DNA from: Erysipelothrix tonsillarum DSM 14972
GTDB lineage: Bacteria; Bacillota_I; Bacilli_A; Erysipelotrichales; Erysipelotrichaceae
DNA: 64,000 bases
NCBI RefSeq assembly: GCF_000373785.1
Contig: NZ_KB892380.1
Location: 176,860 to 240,859, forward strand
Reading direction: 5' to 3'
Position 1 is the first letter of the stretch. Every line of letters begins with the position of its first letter. Below the pieces are notes generated by a model, which saw nothing but the letters and a program-made list of their open reading frames with translations, ran no database searches and was not told the origin of the DNA. Made by a program: the position numbers and the translations under genes. This document shows, piece after piece, positions 45,613-54,013 of this stretch.

Positions 45613-46010
45613 ATTAAATCCATCATATGTTTGATATTACCTTGACCCGCAAAACGCGTATCATCCGAAAAATCCTCTGTTATGGGCATCCATTCTAGGG
45701 GATTTTTTTCTGGAACGAGTATTACCTCATGTTGAAGATAACCGTAGAACACTTGCAGCTCAATCTTATCTTCAAAGTATTGAGTAAAAAATAAAGGTTT
45801 AATATGAATATCATCCCTTGTGATGCCACTTTCCTCAAATAATTCTCGATAGGCACCCTCAATATCTGATTCATCTGGATTTTTTTTGCCACCAACAAAA
45901 TTATAGAGCCCTTTATAGGGGTCTTTTTGGCGATGACACATCAAAACGTTTTCGACCTGAGGGTCGAAAACGATGATGAGATTAACTTTAAGAAATGTTT
46001 GACTAGTCAT
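45588..46010 (-). CDS. Nudix hydrolase
   Basis: A 140-residue Nudix enzyme hydrolysing nucleoside diphosphate-linked compounds. The Nudix box is complete: GGKKNPDESDIEGAYRELFE followed by ESGI, fitting Gx5Ex7REUxEExGU. The preceding MCHRQKDPYKGLYNF resembles MutT/8-oxo-dGTP types, but the substrate is not certain. The ATG at 46010 overlaps the prs end by 8 bases and lacks a clear ribosome site, so coupling is likely. Last gene of glmU-prs-nudix. Its 3' end overlaps addA in antisense. Confidence 0.92.
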   Translation of the reverse strand: MTSQTFLKVNLIIVFDPQVENVLMCHRQKDPYKGLYNFVGGKKNPDESDIEGAYRELFEESGITRDDIHIKPLFFTQYFEDKIELQVFYGYLQHEVILVPEKNPLEWMPITEDFSDDTRFAGQGNIKHMMDLIYESKQGM

Positions 46011-46962
46011 TGAATAAATCAAAGAGTGTACTTACAGGAGTATGTAATTGAATTGCTTCAATTGCTTTGGCAAGCATGTATCCAACTGAAATTTCTTTGA
46101 TTTTAGGCTCTTGACGTGCTTCTTCTTTTAGAGAAATTGTATTTGTAATCAATAGCTCTTTAATATCAGAATTTGAAATACGTTCAATCGCTGGGCCTGA
46201 TAGGATACCATGTGTACATGCACAGTAAACTTCTTTAGCACCTTTTTCATATAACATATTGATTCCACCCATGAGTGATCCTGCTGTATCAACCATGTCA
46301 TCAATTACAACGGCAATTTTACCATCAACATCACCAATTAAGTTCATTGCTTCGGCAACATTTGGTTTTGTACGACGTTTATCAATAATTGCGATTGTTG
46401 AGTTAGGGATTGTATCTGAAAGACGACGCGCACGTGTTGCTCCACCATGGTCTGGTGACACAACAACAACTTCATCTTGGAAGTTTTTGTTTCTATAGTA
46501 TTGACCAATCATTGCAACTGCAGTGAGGTCATCTGTAGGAATATCAAAGAATCCTTGAATTTGTGGTGCGTGCAAGTCTATTGTAACAACGCGGTCTGCT
46601 CCGGCTGTTTGTAATAGGTTTGCCATCAATTTTGAAGTAATTGGTTGACGTGCACGAGCCTTACGGTCTTGACGTGCATATCCATAATATGGCATAACAA
46701 TTGTAATTTCATCTGCAGATGCGCGTTTACATGCATCAATTGCAATTAGTACTTCCATATATGTTTCACTTACTGGTGAGCTGGTAGATTGGATAATGTA
46801 AACATGTTTTCCACGAACAGAAACAAGTGGCTCAATCAAGATTTCGCCATCTGCAAAATGACGTACATCAATCTTACCGCGTTCTAAATCTAAATGTTCA
46901 CAAATCTCATCTGCTAGTTCTACGTTCGACGATAACGCAAAAATAACTGTATTGTCTTTCAT
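46003..46962 (-). CDS. prs: Ribose-phosphate pyrophosphokinase
   Basis: A 319-residue class I PRPP synthetase making PRPP from ribose 5-phosphate and ATP. VMPYYGYARQDRKARARQPI, VSPDHGGATRARRLSD and the PRPP loop VVIDDMVDTAGSL are present. The start is uncertain: ATG 46962 follows GAGAG by 5 bases, while an ATG at 46974 would add four residues with a poorer site. It follows glmU closely, the gcaD-prs order of Bacillus. Confidence 0.95.
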   Translation of the reverse strand: MKDNTVIFALSSNVELADEICEHLDLERGKIDVRHFADGEILIEPLVSVRGKHVYIIQSTSSPVSETYMEVLIAIDACKRASADEITIVMPYYGYARQDRKARARQPITSKLMANLLQTAGADRVVTIDLHAPQIQGFFDIPTDDLTAVAMIGQYYRNKNFQDEVVVVSPDHGGATRARRLSDTIPNSTIAIIDKRRTKPNVAEAMNLIGDVDGKIAVVIDDMVDTAGSLMGGINMLYEKGAKEVYCACTHGILSGPAIERISNSDIKELLITNTISLKEEARQEPKIKEISVGYMLAKAIEAIQLHTPVSTLFDLFND

Positions 46963-46980
46963 TTCTTCTCTCATAGTCTT

Positions 46981-48345
46981 TTATTTACCCTCTTTATTCT
47001 TGTATTTCGCACCATATCCAGGTTTGTTTTCCTGACGAGGCCGTGCAATAGCCATCTCCCCATCAGCAACATCGCCATTTACGGTCGATCCTGCCGCCAC
47101 CACTGCATTCTCCCCTATTGTGATTGGAGCAATTAAGTTTGCATTACTTCCGACGAATGCTCCATCACGAACTTCAGTACGATATTTCTTTTTGCCATCG
47201 TAATTTACGGTTACGACGCCACATCCAATATTGACTTTATCGCCAATCGTAGCATCACCTAAATATGTTAAGTGAGCACAGTTTGAATACGCTCCAAATT
47301 GAGTGTTTTTAAATTCAACGTAGTTCCCAACTCGTGCGTGCGAGCCAACAACTGAATTCATTCTAAGGTGTGATGACGGTCCTAATGTAACGAAATCTTT
47401 TACTTCACTGTTAATAATTCGTGATGCATCGATTGTTGAGTTTTCCCCTACAATTGCATTTTCGAGCCAACAGTTCGGTAATAGCGTAGTTCCTGTCCCA
47501 ATCGTTGTATCTCCATAGAGATGATTATTAGGATAGATTGTTACATCTTCCGCAATCGCAACATCGGTACCGATATACGTCGATTGTGGATCCATAATCG
47601 TTACACCGTTTGCGAGATGTTTCGCATTGACGCGTGACTGTAACCATTTATTGGAGATATTAAGCTGCATTCGATCGTTCACACCCAGAAATTCCTGGTG
47701 ATCTGACACACGTAGTGATTGAATCGAATGACCATTCTTCTTTAAAATTTCTACAAGACGAATGAGATTAATTTCCTCAGTAACTTCATCATCACGAATC
47801 TCTGGTAAATATTTAAACAATAACTCATTGTTTACACAATAAATACCGAGACTGATTTCTGTAATTGACGCTTCGGATTCTGTCAAATTACGGTAATCGA
47901 TAATCCGTTCAATTTGCCCCTGATTATCACGCACAATGCGACGATAGGTTCCAGGGTTTTGTAATTGCGCAGAGATAACCGTTAAATCATGCCCCTCATG
48001 CTGTTCATAGATATGATTTAGCGTCTCTGGCTGAATTAATGCACAGTCTCCAAACACTAAAAGTGTCGAACCTTTTTTCCCATGAAGTTGCTGTGCTTGC
48101 AATACAGCATCCCCTGTTCCAATTTGTTCACTTTGGAATGCATATTCAACACGACTACCCAAGTAGGATTCTACTTGCTCATTTTGGTGTCCTGTAACAA
48201 CTACAATTTTGTCGGTATTAACCGCTTCAAGATGATCAACTAAATGACCAATCATAGGCTTATGAAGTATTTCATGCATAACCTTGTTTCGATTTGATTT
48301 CATTCGGGTACCTTTACCCGCTGCTAAAACAATTGCATATTTCAT
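46981..48345 (-). CDS. glmU: Bifunctional UDP-N-acetylglucosamine pyrophosphorylase/acetyltransferase
   Basis: A 454-residue enzyme making UDP-GlcNAc from glucosamine 1-phosphate. The N-terminal uridyltransferase begins MKYAIVLAAGKGTRMKS. The C-terminal half is a left-handed beta helix of hexapeptide repeats (IGTDVAIAEDVTIYPNNHL), ending with the acetyltransferase site around ARVGNYVEFKNTQFG. The ATG at 48345 has GGAGG 8 bases upstream; the longer frame is unsupported. It feeds murA-dependent peptidoglycan synthesis. Confidence 0.96.
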   Translation of the reverse strand: MKYAIVLAAGKGTRMKSNRNKVMHEILHKPMIGHLVDHLEAVNTDKIVVVTGHQNEQVESYLGSRVEYAFQSEQIGTGDAVLQAQQLHGKKGSTLLVFGDCALIQPETLNHIYEQHEGHDLTVISAQLQNPGTYRRIVRDNQGQIERIIDYRNLTESEASITEISLGIYCVNNELLFKYLPEIRDDEVTEEINLIRLVEILKKNGHSIQSLRVSDHQEFLGVNDRMQLNISNKWLQSRVNAKHLANGVTIMDPQSTYIGTDVAIAEDVTIYPNNHLYGDTTIGTGTTLLPNCWLENAIVGENSTIDASRIINSEVKDFVTLGPSSHLRMNSVVGSHARVGNYVEFKNTQFGAYSNCAHLTYLGDATIGDKVNIGCGVVTVNYDGKKKYRTEVRDGAFVGSNANLIAPITIGENAVVAAGSTVNGDVADGEMAIARPRQENKPGYGAKYKNKEGK

Positions 48346-48489
48346 TGTGACCGCCTCCGCAACCATTTTAACACATTTCAAACTGTTTCATTCGGTAAAA
48401 CCGTCATATTTCATAAAAGTAAACGTAAAGTATAGGTGATATGTCCCTAAAAGTGTGTTTTAAAATCAACTTTTAAAAAAAATCAAAAA

Positions 48490-48520
48490 AAAGAGTTGCA
48501 CATTATTCCGTCAACTCTTT
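48490..48520 (-). terminator. Terminator of rnmV-rsmA-ispE operon
   Basis: Perfect arms AAAGAGTTG (48490-48498) and CAACTCTTT (48512-48520), followed by a long T-rich run on the minus strand. The ispE stop codon lies in the loop. Confidence 0.85.
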
Positions 48521-49363
48521 ATAATCGTGTGCTTTTAAAATTTTCCCATACTTTACAAAAGGATAATCTAACACGAGCGCTTCGTACGCTTCCATAACTT
48601 TTTCTTTATTGTTTGATAATCCATAAATGGATGTTCCACTTCCACTCATACAAACACCTTCAAGCCCCTGTTTCTCAAGAATTCGCACTACTTTTTTAAG
48701 TCGTGTGTTTCGTTTGATTACTGGACGTTGAAAATCATTGTGAGTATTCTCAACTAAAGATTCATAGTCATTTTTATGAATCGCCTCTAAGCAGCGATTA
48801 AACATCTTTAAATCTGTAAAATCTTTAAATCGCTTTAAAAAGGATTTCGTACTGACACCAAAACTCGGTTTAATAATTAAGTAGTATAGATCCATGTCGA
48901 GATTTAAAGGGGTTAATACATCCCCAATTCCTTCTACAACCATTGGTTGGTTAAAGAGGCAATAAGGAGTATCTTCGTCGATTTGACGAGCAATATCGAT
49001 CAGTGCTTCATCAGTAAGATTCAATTGGTACATTTCGTCAATCATTCGAATTACACAGGCAGCATCAGCACTCCCACCCCCGAGACCTGCTTGTGCTGGA
49101 ATATTCTTCACAATACGAACCTTAAAGTTATCCTCAAGATTAAATTGACGTTTCATAATCATGAGCGCCTTAAAAACCGTATTGCGTTTATCATTGGGTA
49201 AATATGTTTTGTCTGTTTCAATATGCATTGTTTCATGTTTATCTAAATAAACCATATCAAAAAGATCAATCGGAACAATAATATTCTTGAAATGAAGCAT
49301 CTTATCGATCCGTTTTTCTGCATGCAAATAAAGTGTTATCTTTGCATACGCTTTTTTACGCAT
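48503..49363 (-). CDS. ispE: IspE-like GHMP kinase (divergent)
   Basis: A 286-residue GHMP-family kinase in the position of ispE (4-diphosphocytidyl-methylerythritol kinase). The ATP loop is intact (PAQAGLGGGSADAA) and so is the C-terminal GHMP motif (CMSGSGTSIYGL). The cytidine-binding DGYH motif of IspE is DKML here, and the usual GTDIP is DEDTP. With a mevalonate pathway present, the classical substrate may not exist. The ATG at 49363 follows GGAG by 6 bases and overlaps rsmA by 8 bases. Confidence 0.88.
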   Translation of the reverse strand: MRKKAYAKITLYLHAEKRIDKMLHFKNIIVPIDLFDMVYLDKHETMHIETDKTYLPNDKRNTVFKALMIMKRQFNLEDNFKVRIVKNIPAQAGLGGGSADAACVIRMIDEMYQLNLTDEALIDIARQIDEDTPYCLFNQPMVVEGIGDVLTPLNLDMDLYYLIIKPSFGVSTKSFLKRFKDFTDLKMFNRCLEAIHKNDYESLVENTHNDFQRPVIKRNTRLKKVVRILEKQGLEGVCMSGSGTSIYGLSNNKEKVMEAYEALVLDYPFVKYGKILKAHDYKELTE

Positions 49364-50168
49364 ATAAAGCTCCATATAGACGCAAATAATCGTCAAAGGT
49401 TAAATAGTCAGCACGAATGTTTGTTTCAAGTCCTAAGGACTCTAAAACACTCGCGTAATCAACTTCTTTATCAATCGTCTTTAAATTGTTCACTAATGTC
49501 TTACGTCTGAATTGAAAACATTTCTTTACAAATTCAAAAAATGTTTTCTCATCATAAGGCATGGTTTGATGTTTAGGTGTAAGTTTGATAACAATACTTT
49601 CCACACCTGGGCGTGGATGAAAAGACTCTTTTGAAACCTTTAAAACAGTCTTCACATCAAAATAGTATTGCATTTGTATTGAGAGAGAGCTGTAATCTTT
49701 CGTTTGTGGATGAGCACCCAAACGATCTGCAATCTCTTTTTGTACCATAATCGTCATCGCCACAATGTCGAGTTCCATGAGTCTAAACAGAATTGGTGTC
49801 GTGATGTAATAAGGTAAATTCGCACAGACCGTAATTGGTTCGGTATACATACTTAAGTCTGCTTTTAAAAAGTCTTGATGGATAACATTAACATTGTCAT
49901 ATTCTTCAAGCGTTTCTTGTAAAATCTCAACCATATGGGGATCAATCTCATAGGCGATAACTTTATCGTATGTTTCAGCGAGTTGTTGCGTCAATGCTCC
50001 CAATCCAGGACCAATTTCTAATACCGTCCCTCCTGCACCACTTTGTGTTGCGATATTGCGAACGACAGACGGATCAATAATAAAATTTTGTCCGAAATGT
50101 TTCTTTGCACGTCGTTCATAACGACGTAATAATTCCATACTTACGGAATAGTTAGCGATTGTCTTCAT
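49356..50168 (-). CDS. rsmA: 16S rRNA dimethyladenosine transferase
   Basis: A 270-residue KsgA/RsmA methylase that dimethylates two adjacent adenosines near the 3' end of 16S rRNA. KHFGQNFIID, the SAM-binding VLEIGPGLGALTQQL and the catalytic NLPYYITTPI are present. The ATG at 50168 overlaps the rnmV end by 17 bases. Middle gene of rnmV-rsmA-ispE, a conserved Firmicutes order. Confidence 0.96.
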   Translation of the reverse strand: MKTIANYSVSMELLRRYERRAKKHFGQNFIIDPSVVRNIATQSGAGGTVLEIGPGLGALTQQLAETYDKVIAYEIDPHMVEILQETLEEYDNVNVIHQDFLKADLSMYTEPITVCANLPYYITTPILFRLMELDIVAMTIMVQKEIADRLGAHPQTKDYSSLSIQMQYYFDVKTVLKVSKESFHPRPGVESIVIKLTPKHQTMPYDEKTFFEFVKKCFQFRRKTLVNNLKTIDKEVDYASVLESLGLETNIRADYLTFDDYLRLYGALYA

Positions 50169-50709
50169 AATTACTCTCTTTCAAAACCATTAGGCAGTCT
50201 GCTTTTGTAATATTAAGCATATTCAAATATTTCAGGCATGATTTCGCATTTGACTTAGGAAAACGGAACGCCTCCGACAACAAATCACGACGCATTGCAC
50301 TATCCTTCGCGCCACTGAGCCCTAAAGTTTGGAAATCACTGAGCGTTAAAGATTGATTATTCAAAACAAAAGTGGAACAAGCATTCAATGCATCGATAAT
50401 ATCGGCTTTATCTGCATGTTCAATCCCTACTTTTTGTTTTTTCTTTGTTTGCAGGATATGGAGTGATGCATGCTTGCATGAGCCCACTTCCTCAATAATT
50501 CGACGTCGGATCATCTCACCCGGTCCATCGGGATCCGTGAAAACAATGATTCCACGTTCCTCATTCATCTTTTTACATAATGCCAAGAAATCAGATGACA
50601 TGTGTGTACCATTGGACATAATAACATCGGCTTCAACACATTTTAGGATTTTTTCCTTGTCATGCTTTCCTTCTACAACAATTACTTCTTGTATCTTTAG
50701 TTTGTTCAT
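50152..50709 (-). CDS. rnmV: Ribonuclease M5
   Basis: A 185-residue Toprim nuclease that matures 5S rRNA. The Toprim glutamate is in EVIVVEGKHDKE (8-19) and the Asp pair in IVFTDPDGPGE. The RRRII segment and a C-terminal RNA-binding part (LSGAKDSAMRRDLL) follow. No ribosome site precedes the ATG, and a TATAAT ends six bases before it, so the mRNA is probably leaderless. The protein start matches the family N-terminus. Confidence 0.94.
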   Translation of the reverse strand: MNKLKIQEVIVVEGKHDKEKILKCVEADVIMSNGTHMSSDFLALCKKMNEERGIIVFTDPDGPGEMIRRRIIEEVGSCKHASLHILQTKKKQKVGIEHADKADIIDALNACSTFVLNNQSLTLSDFQTLGLSGAKDSAMRRDLLSEAFRFPKSNAKSCLKYLNMLNITKADCLMVLKESNYEDNR

Positions 50710-50715
50710 GGGTCA

Positions 50716-50724
50716 ATTATATCA
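50716..50724 (-). promoter_or_regulatory. Extended -10 promoter of rnmV, leaderless geometry
   Basis: TGATATAAT on the minus strand (50724-50716) is a consensus extended -10. The gap 50715-50710 is six bases and the ATG begins at 50709, where transcription should start. No good -35 at 17 bases, only a T-run from the upstream terminator. Confidence 0.7.
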
Positions 50725-50743
50725 TGTTTTAAAAACAAAAAAA

Positions 50744-50759
50744 ACCGAGTAAACTCGGT
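50744..50759 (-). terminator. Terminator of the 3D-domain lipoprotein gene
   Basis: Arms ACCGAG (50744-50749) and CTCGGT (50754-50759), then eight T residues on the minus strand, immediately before the rnmV promoter. Confidence 0.85.
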
Positions 50760-50805
50760 CTTTGTCGATAGGACCTTTGGCTACTTAAGATCCCGATCAT
50801 TGGCT

Positions 50806-51612
50806 TTAACAGCCGCCACCCACGCTGATGATCTCAACATGTGCGTTTTGTACAGACCCTTGGGTTACACCCATATTCGATTCTGAACCGACAAATAAGT
50901 CGATTTTCGAACCTTGGATGGCACCACCGCGGTCTAATACGATTGCGCGGAACGGTACATTGTACTCAATTCCTTTACCACTTACTGTGTGGTTTGATAT
51001 TTCAACAATCGAGCACATTGGAATCGCACTCGATGTTGCAATGATGTAATATCCGTTATATGTAATTCCTGGCAACCATGAACCATCACCTTGTTGAACT
51101 GCAGTCGTGCTTAAACGAACACCGGCAGCTGTACCACCTTCGCCTGCACTATTCATATTACAGCCTTCACAATCAACACCGTATCGTGTAATACGGCTTG
51201 CTTCATAGTAAGCTCCTGCTTGCGCTTTTTGACCACCCTCATAAAGTGTTGGTGTTGTTGGCTCAATAACAGCCGCTTCAGGAATTTCTACACGTGATAA
51301 CAATTCGTCTTTTATGTTATATGTTTCTTTGTATTTTGTTGTTTTTGTACCACGTACACCATCTTGTGTCTTTGCATAGATCCAACTGGCTCCACCTGAC
51401 ACAACCTCGGAAGCCGCACGTTCTTCAACATTGGGCTCTTCTAAATCTTCAATTTTTTCGCTAATTTTAAACCTATAGGGTTCATCGCTATCTTCAGCGA
51501 TGTCATTAAGTACTGGATAGGTAATATCCACATTGGCGTCCGCATTCACGGCACATCCACTAATGATTGTTACCATGACCACCATGTAGATAATCACTAA
51601 GTATTTCTTCAT
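50806..51612 (-). CDS. Lipoprotein with G5-like and 3D domains (YabE-related)
   Basis: A 268-residue secreted lipoprotein. The signal ends at lipobox IISGC with C20. About residues 50-125 resemble a G5 domain (ERAASEVVSGGASWIY, KTTKYKETYNIKDELL). The C-terminal about 100 residues form a 3D double-psi beta-barrel with VLDRGGAIQGSKIDLFV, as in Rpf-like cell-wall lytic enzymes of the YabE group. It lies just before rnmV, as yabE does in Bacillus, but lacks the long DUF348 part. The ATG at 51612 has AAGGAG. It probably cleaves peptidoglycan glycan strands. Confidence 0.88.
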   Translation of the reverse strand: MKKYLVIIYMVVMVTIISGCAVNADANVDITYPVLNDIAEDSDEPYRFKISEKIEDLEEPNVEERAASEVVSGGASWIYAKTQDGVRGTKTTKYKETYNIKDELLSRVEIPEAAVIEPTTPTLYEGGQKAQAGAYYEASRITRYGVDCEGCNMNSAGEGGTAAGVRLSTTAVQQGDGSWLPGITYNGYYIIATSSAIPMCSIVEISNHTVSGKGIEYNVPFRAIVLDRGGAIQGSKIDLFVGSESNMGVTQGSVQNAHVEIISVGGGC

Positions 51613-51715
51613 TAAAATGTCTCCTTTCAAAAAAGACCTGTGAAGAATAGCATAAGAAAATTTGTTTGGCAAATAATTTTGCTTTTCTGTTCTTTGTGAA
51701 GACATTGTGAAATTA

Positions 51716-51742
51716 AAAAACTCACTTAGACAGTGAGTTTTT
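51716..51742 (-). terminator. Terminator of queT
   Basis: Perfect 11-base arms AAAAACTCACT (51716-51726) and AGTGAGTTTTT (51732-51742). Confidence 0.85.
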
Positions 51743-51775
51743 GAGTTTTATGCATAATTGTGGGAAATTATGTGA

Positions 51776-52243
51776 TTATCCAAATATTTCTTGCATCTTA
51801 GCATTTTTCTTAAGTGGCTTAACAAGGAATAATCCAGGGATAAATGTCGCAATAAATTCCCCTAAAAATACCCATCCCATGGCTGGTAAGTAAGGAACCT
51901 CAAGAACATACCCAAGCATTGCACCTACGATAAGACCGTTAACAATTGCTGGCCACACTAGAGCAAGATGATCATCTTTTGTTAAACTCATTAACAAGCA
52001 TGTAATTGATGTCGCAAGTGTTCCAAAAATTACATCCATAATCCCCGCATCACTCACAAAATTTGCAAGAAGACACCCTAAAATAAGTCCATATGAATGT
52101 TTACGATTAAACAATACTAGAATCAACATGATTTCCGATACACGAACTTGCATAAAACCATATGAAATAGGTTTTAGTAAAACTGTAACTGCAATATATA
52201 CTGCTGCAATTAATGCCTCTAAGGCTAAATCTTTCGTTTTCAT
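51776..52243 (-). CDS. queT: QueT family queuosine-precursor transporter (ECF S component)
   Basis: A 155-residue membrane protein with about five to six helices. YIAVTVLLKPISYGFMQVRV followed by SEIMLILVLFNRKHSYGLIL is the typical QueT region. Members are substrate-binding S units of energy-coupling-factor importers for queuosine precursors and need ATPase/T subunits encoded elsewhere. GAGAGG precedes the ATG. An extended -10 TGATATAAT lies about 30 bases upstream of the ATG, leaving no room for a preQ1 riboswitch. Confidence 0.9.
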   Translation of the reverse strand: MKTKDLALEALIAAVYIAVTVLLKPISYGFMQVRVSEIMLILVLFNRKHSYGLILGCLLANFVSDAGIMDVIFGTLATSITCLLMSLTKDDHLALVWPAIVNGLIVGAMLGYVLEVPYLPAMGWVFLGEFIATFIPGLFLVKPLKKNAKMQEIFG

Positions 52244-52556
52244 ATTATTACCTCTCTTAATATTGTTTGTATTATATCATAAGTCGTTATCTTTAATTAT
52301 TTTTTTGTGGATTCGGAACCGGACCAAATTGTATCACGGGATAAAATTCACTGTCAATTTAGCTATTTTCTTTCCTTATTATATATAGAGATTTTTTTAG
52401 TAAAACATTCTTGCTTTTTTACCGCATTAATTTATTCTTTAATTTATGGATTTTTTATAAAATATCTCGCCATTATTCTATTTGATGATAAAGGTATGAC
52501 TCATAAGATTATGTTATTGGTAACGTTGATGTATTTTTTATATGACTAAGTTTTTC
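52244..52556. other. AT-rich intergenic region
   Basis: About 313 bases without a convincing gene. The right end of the queT leader is at 52244-52290, with TATAAT at about 52272-52277 on the minus strand. From 52370 to 52556 the sequence is very AT-rich with many hydrophobic codons in one plus-strand frame but no ribosome site or usable start, so it may be a gene remnant. A tRNA T-arm-like string (GGTTCCGAATCC, minus strand) occurs near 52310 without the rest of a tRNA. Confidence 0.5.
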
Positions 52557-53918
52557 TTATCTAAAGATTTTCTTGATTAGATTATATTTTCTTTTTTTAT
52601 ACGGTGGATACATGATTGAAAGTGATACACAATTTGATGCTTTCATAATCGATTTACAATTTGAAAACACCTCAAAACTGGAAAAGCCATGATATTTACC
52701 AATTCCTGAATTACCAACACCACCAAAAGGAAGATTCTCATTTACAAGATGGAGAATCGTATCGTTAATACACCCACCACCAAACTGTATTCGATTTAGA
52801 ATTGATTGTTGTTCTTCAAAAGAATCAGTAAATAGATATAACGATAGTGGTTTAGGATTTTTTTCAATGATTTGATATGCTTCTTCTAAATGATCAAAAG
52901 TCATAATTGGTAAAATGGGACCAAAAATTTCTGCTTCCATAATTTGTCCCTCCGGTTCTTTAAGAAATAACAAGGTTGGCTCAATATATGTCCCTTCACT
53001 TGCCCCACCATACACAATATCTCGATGATGTGCTGTTATGAGCGTTTTAAGGCGTTCTGCGTGCTTTAGATTCACGATTCGACCGTAATCCTTGTTATTC
53101 TTAATATCATCCCCATACATGCGTCTAATTTCGTCAATCAGAGCATCAATAAACACTTCTTTTTGATCTTTTTCCACAAGCACGTAGTCGGGTGCAACAC
53201 AGGTTTGTCCATTATTTAAAAACTTACCCCAAACGATGCGCTTAGCACTTTCTCGAATATTTGCATTTTGAGTTACAATACACGGACTTTTTCCACCTAA
53301 TTCCAATACTACCGGCGTCAAATGTTCTGCTGCGCTTTTCATCACAATTTTACCCACTTGTGTGCTTCCGGTGAAAAATATGAAATCAAAGGGATGTTTA
53401 AGCAGTGCTTTATTTACGGTTACATCTCCTTCCACAACTGCGATATATTCTGGAGGGAAATAAGCTGTAATCATGTTCTTAATTACCGAAGAAATCGTCG
53501 GTGTAAGTTCAGATGTTTTAATAATTGCTGTATCGCCCGCTGAGATTGCTCCAACAAGGGGTACAAGGACTAATTGCAAGGGATAGTTAAAAGGTCCTAT
53601 AATCAAAGTATTACCTAGCGGTTCATATAGTTTAAAACTTTTTCTTCCCGCAAGAACCCAAGGCGTCTTAACCCGTTGTGGTTTCATCCATTGTTCAATA
53701 TTTTTTTTTGCTTCCCTTATCGCGCGGTAAACAACCGCTACTTCTGTCGTATAGACTTCCATTTTCGGTTTTGATAGGTCTACTTCAAATGCGCTATATA
53801 GTTCCGCTTCGTAAGCCTTTAAAGCATTTTCTAAACGGTTTAACGCATCTTTACGGAATAAAATTGGCTTTGTAATTTGAGATTTGAAAAAATTCTGTTG
53901 TGCTTCAAATAATGTCAT
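52557..53918 (-). CDS. Aldehyde dehydrogenase (class 3-like)
   Basis: A 453-residue NAD(P)-dependent aldehyde dehydrogenase oxidising aliphatic or aromatic aldehydes to acids. The catalytic Cys is in NNGQTCVAPDYV and the Glu in VVLELGGKSP. FTGSTQVGKIVM forms the Rossmann loop and NLPFGGVGNSGIGKYHG the C-terminal catalytic region. The last helix is hydrophobic then basic (YPPYKKRKYNLIKKI), as in membrane-associated class 3 enzymes. The ATG at 53918 follows AAGGAG. Monocistronic with a 60-base gap to the divergent T-box promoter. Confidence 0.93.
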   Translation of the reverse strand: MTLFEAQQNFFKSQITKPILFRKDALNRLENALKAYEAELYSAFEVDLSKPKMEVYTTEVAVVYRAIREAKKNIEQWMKPQRVKTPWVLAGRKSFKLYEPLGNTLIIGPFNYPLQLVLVPLVGAISAGDTAIIKTSELTPTISSVIKNMITAYFPPEYIAVVEGDVTVNKALLKHPFDFIFFTGSTQVGKIVMKSAAEHLTPVVLELGGKSPCIVTQNANIRESAKRIVWGKFLNNGQTCVAPDYVLVEKDQKEVFIDALIDEIRRMYGDDIKNNKDYGRIVNLKHAERLKTLITAHHRDIVYGGASEGTYIEPTLLFLKEPEGQIMEAEIFGPILPIMTFDHLEEAYQIIEKNPKPLSLYLFTDSFEEQQSILNRIQFGGGCINDTILHLVNENLPFGGVGNSGIGKYHGFSSFEVFSNCKSIMKASNCVSLSIMYPPYKKRKYNLIKKIFR

Positions 53919-53978
53919 GGTGGTCACACTCCTTAGGTACATCATAAGGTACAAGGGGTGAAATGTTAAATGAATTGG

Positions 53979-54007
53979 TTGACAAATATTTTTTTTTAGT
54001 TGATAAT
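53979..54007 (+). promoter_or_regulatory. Promoter of the T-box/metNIQ operon
   Basis: -35 TTGACA (53979-53984), a 17-base spacer and -10 GATAAT (54002-54007). Transcription should begin near 54014. Confidence 0.8.
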
Positions 54008-54013
54008 AATGAA

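Noticed and set aside
52244-52340. preQ1 riboswitch before queT
   Set aside because: The predicted -10 is about 30 bases from the start codon, leaving no room for an aptamer, and no preQ1 aptamer sequence was seen.
52307-52549. 80-codon hydrophobic plus-strand open frame
   Set aside because: No Shine-Dalgarno site, first part overlaps the queT promoter region, and the hydrophobic bias is what AT-rich sequence gives by chance. Treated as possible remnant only.
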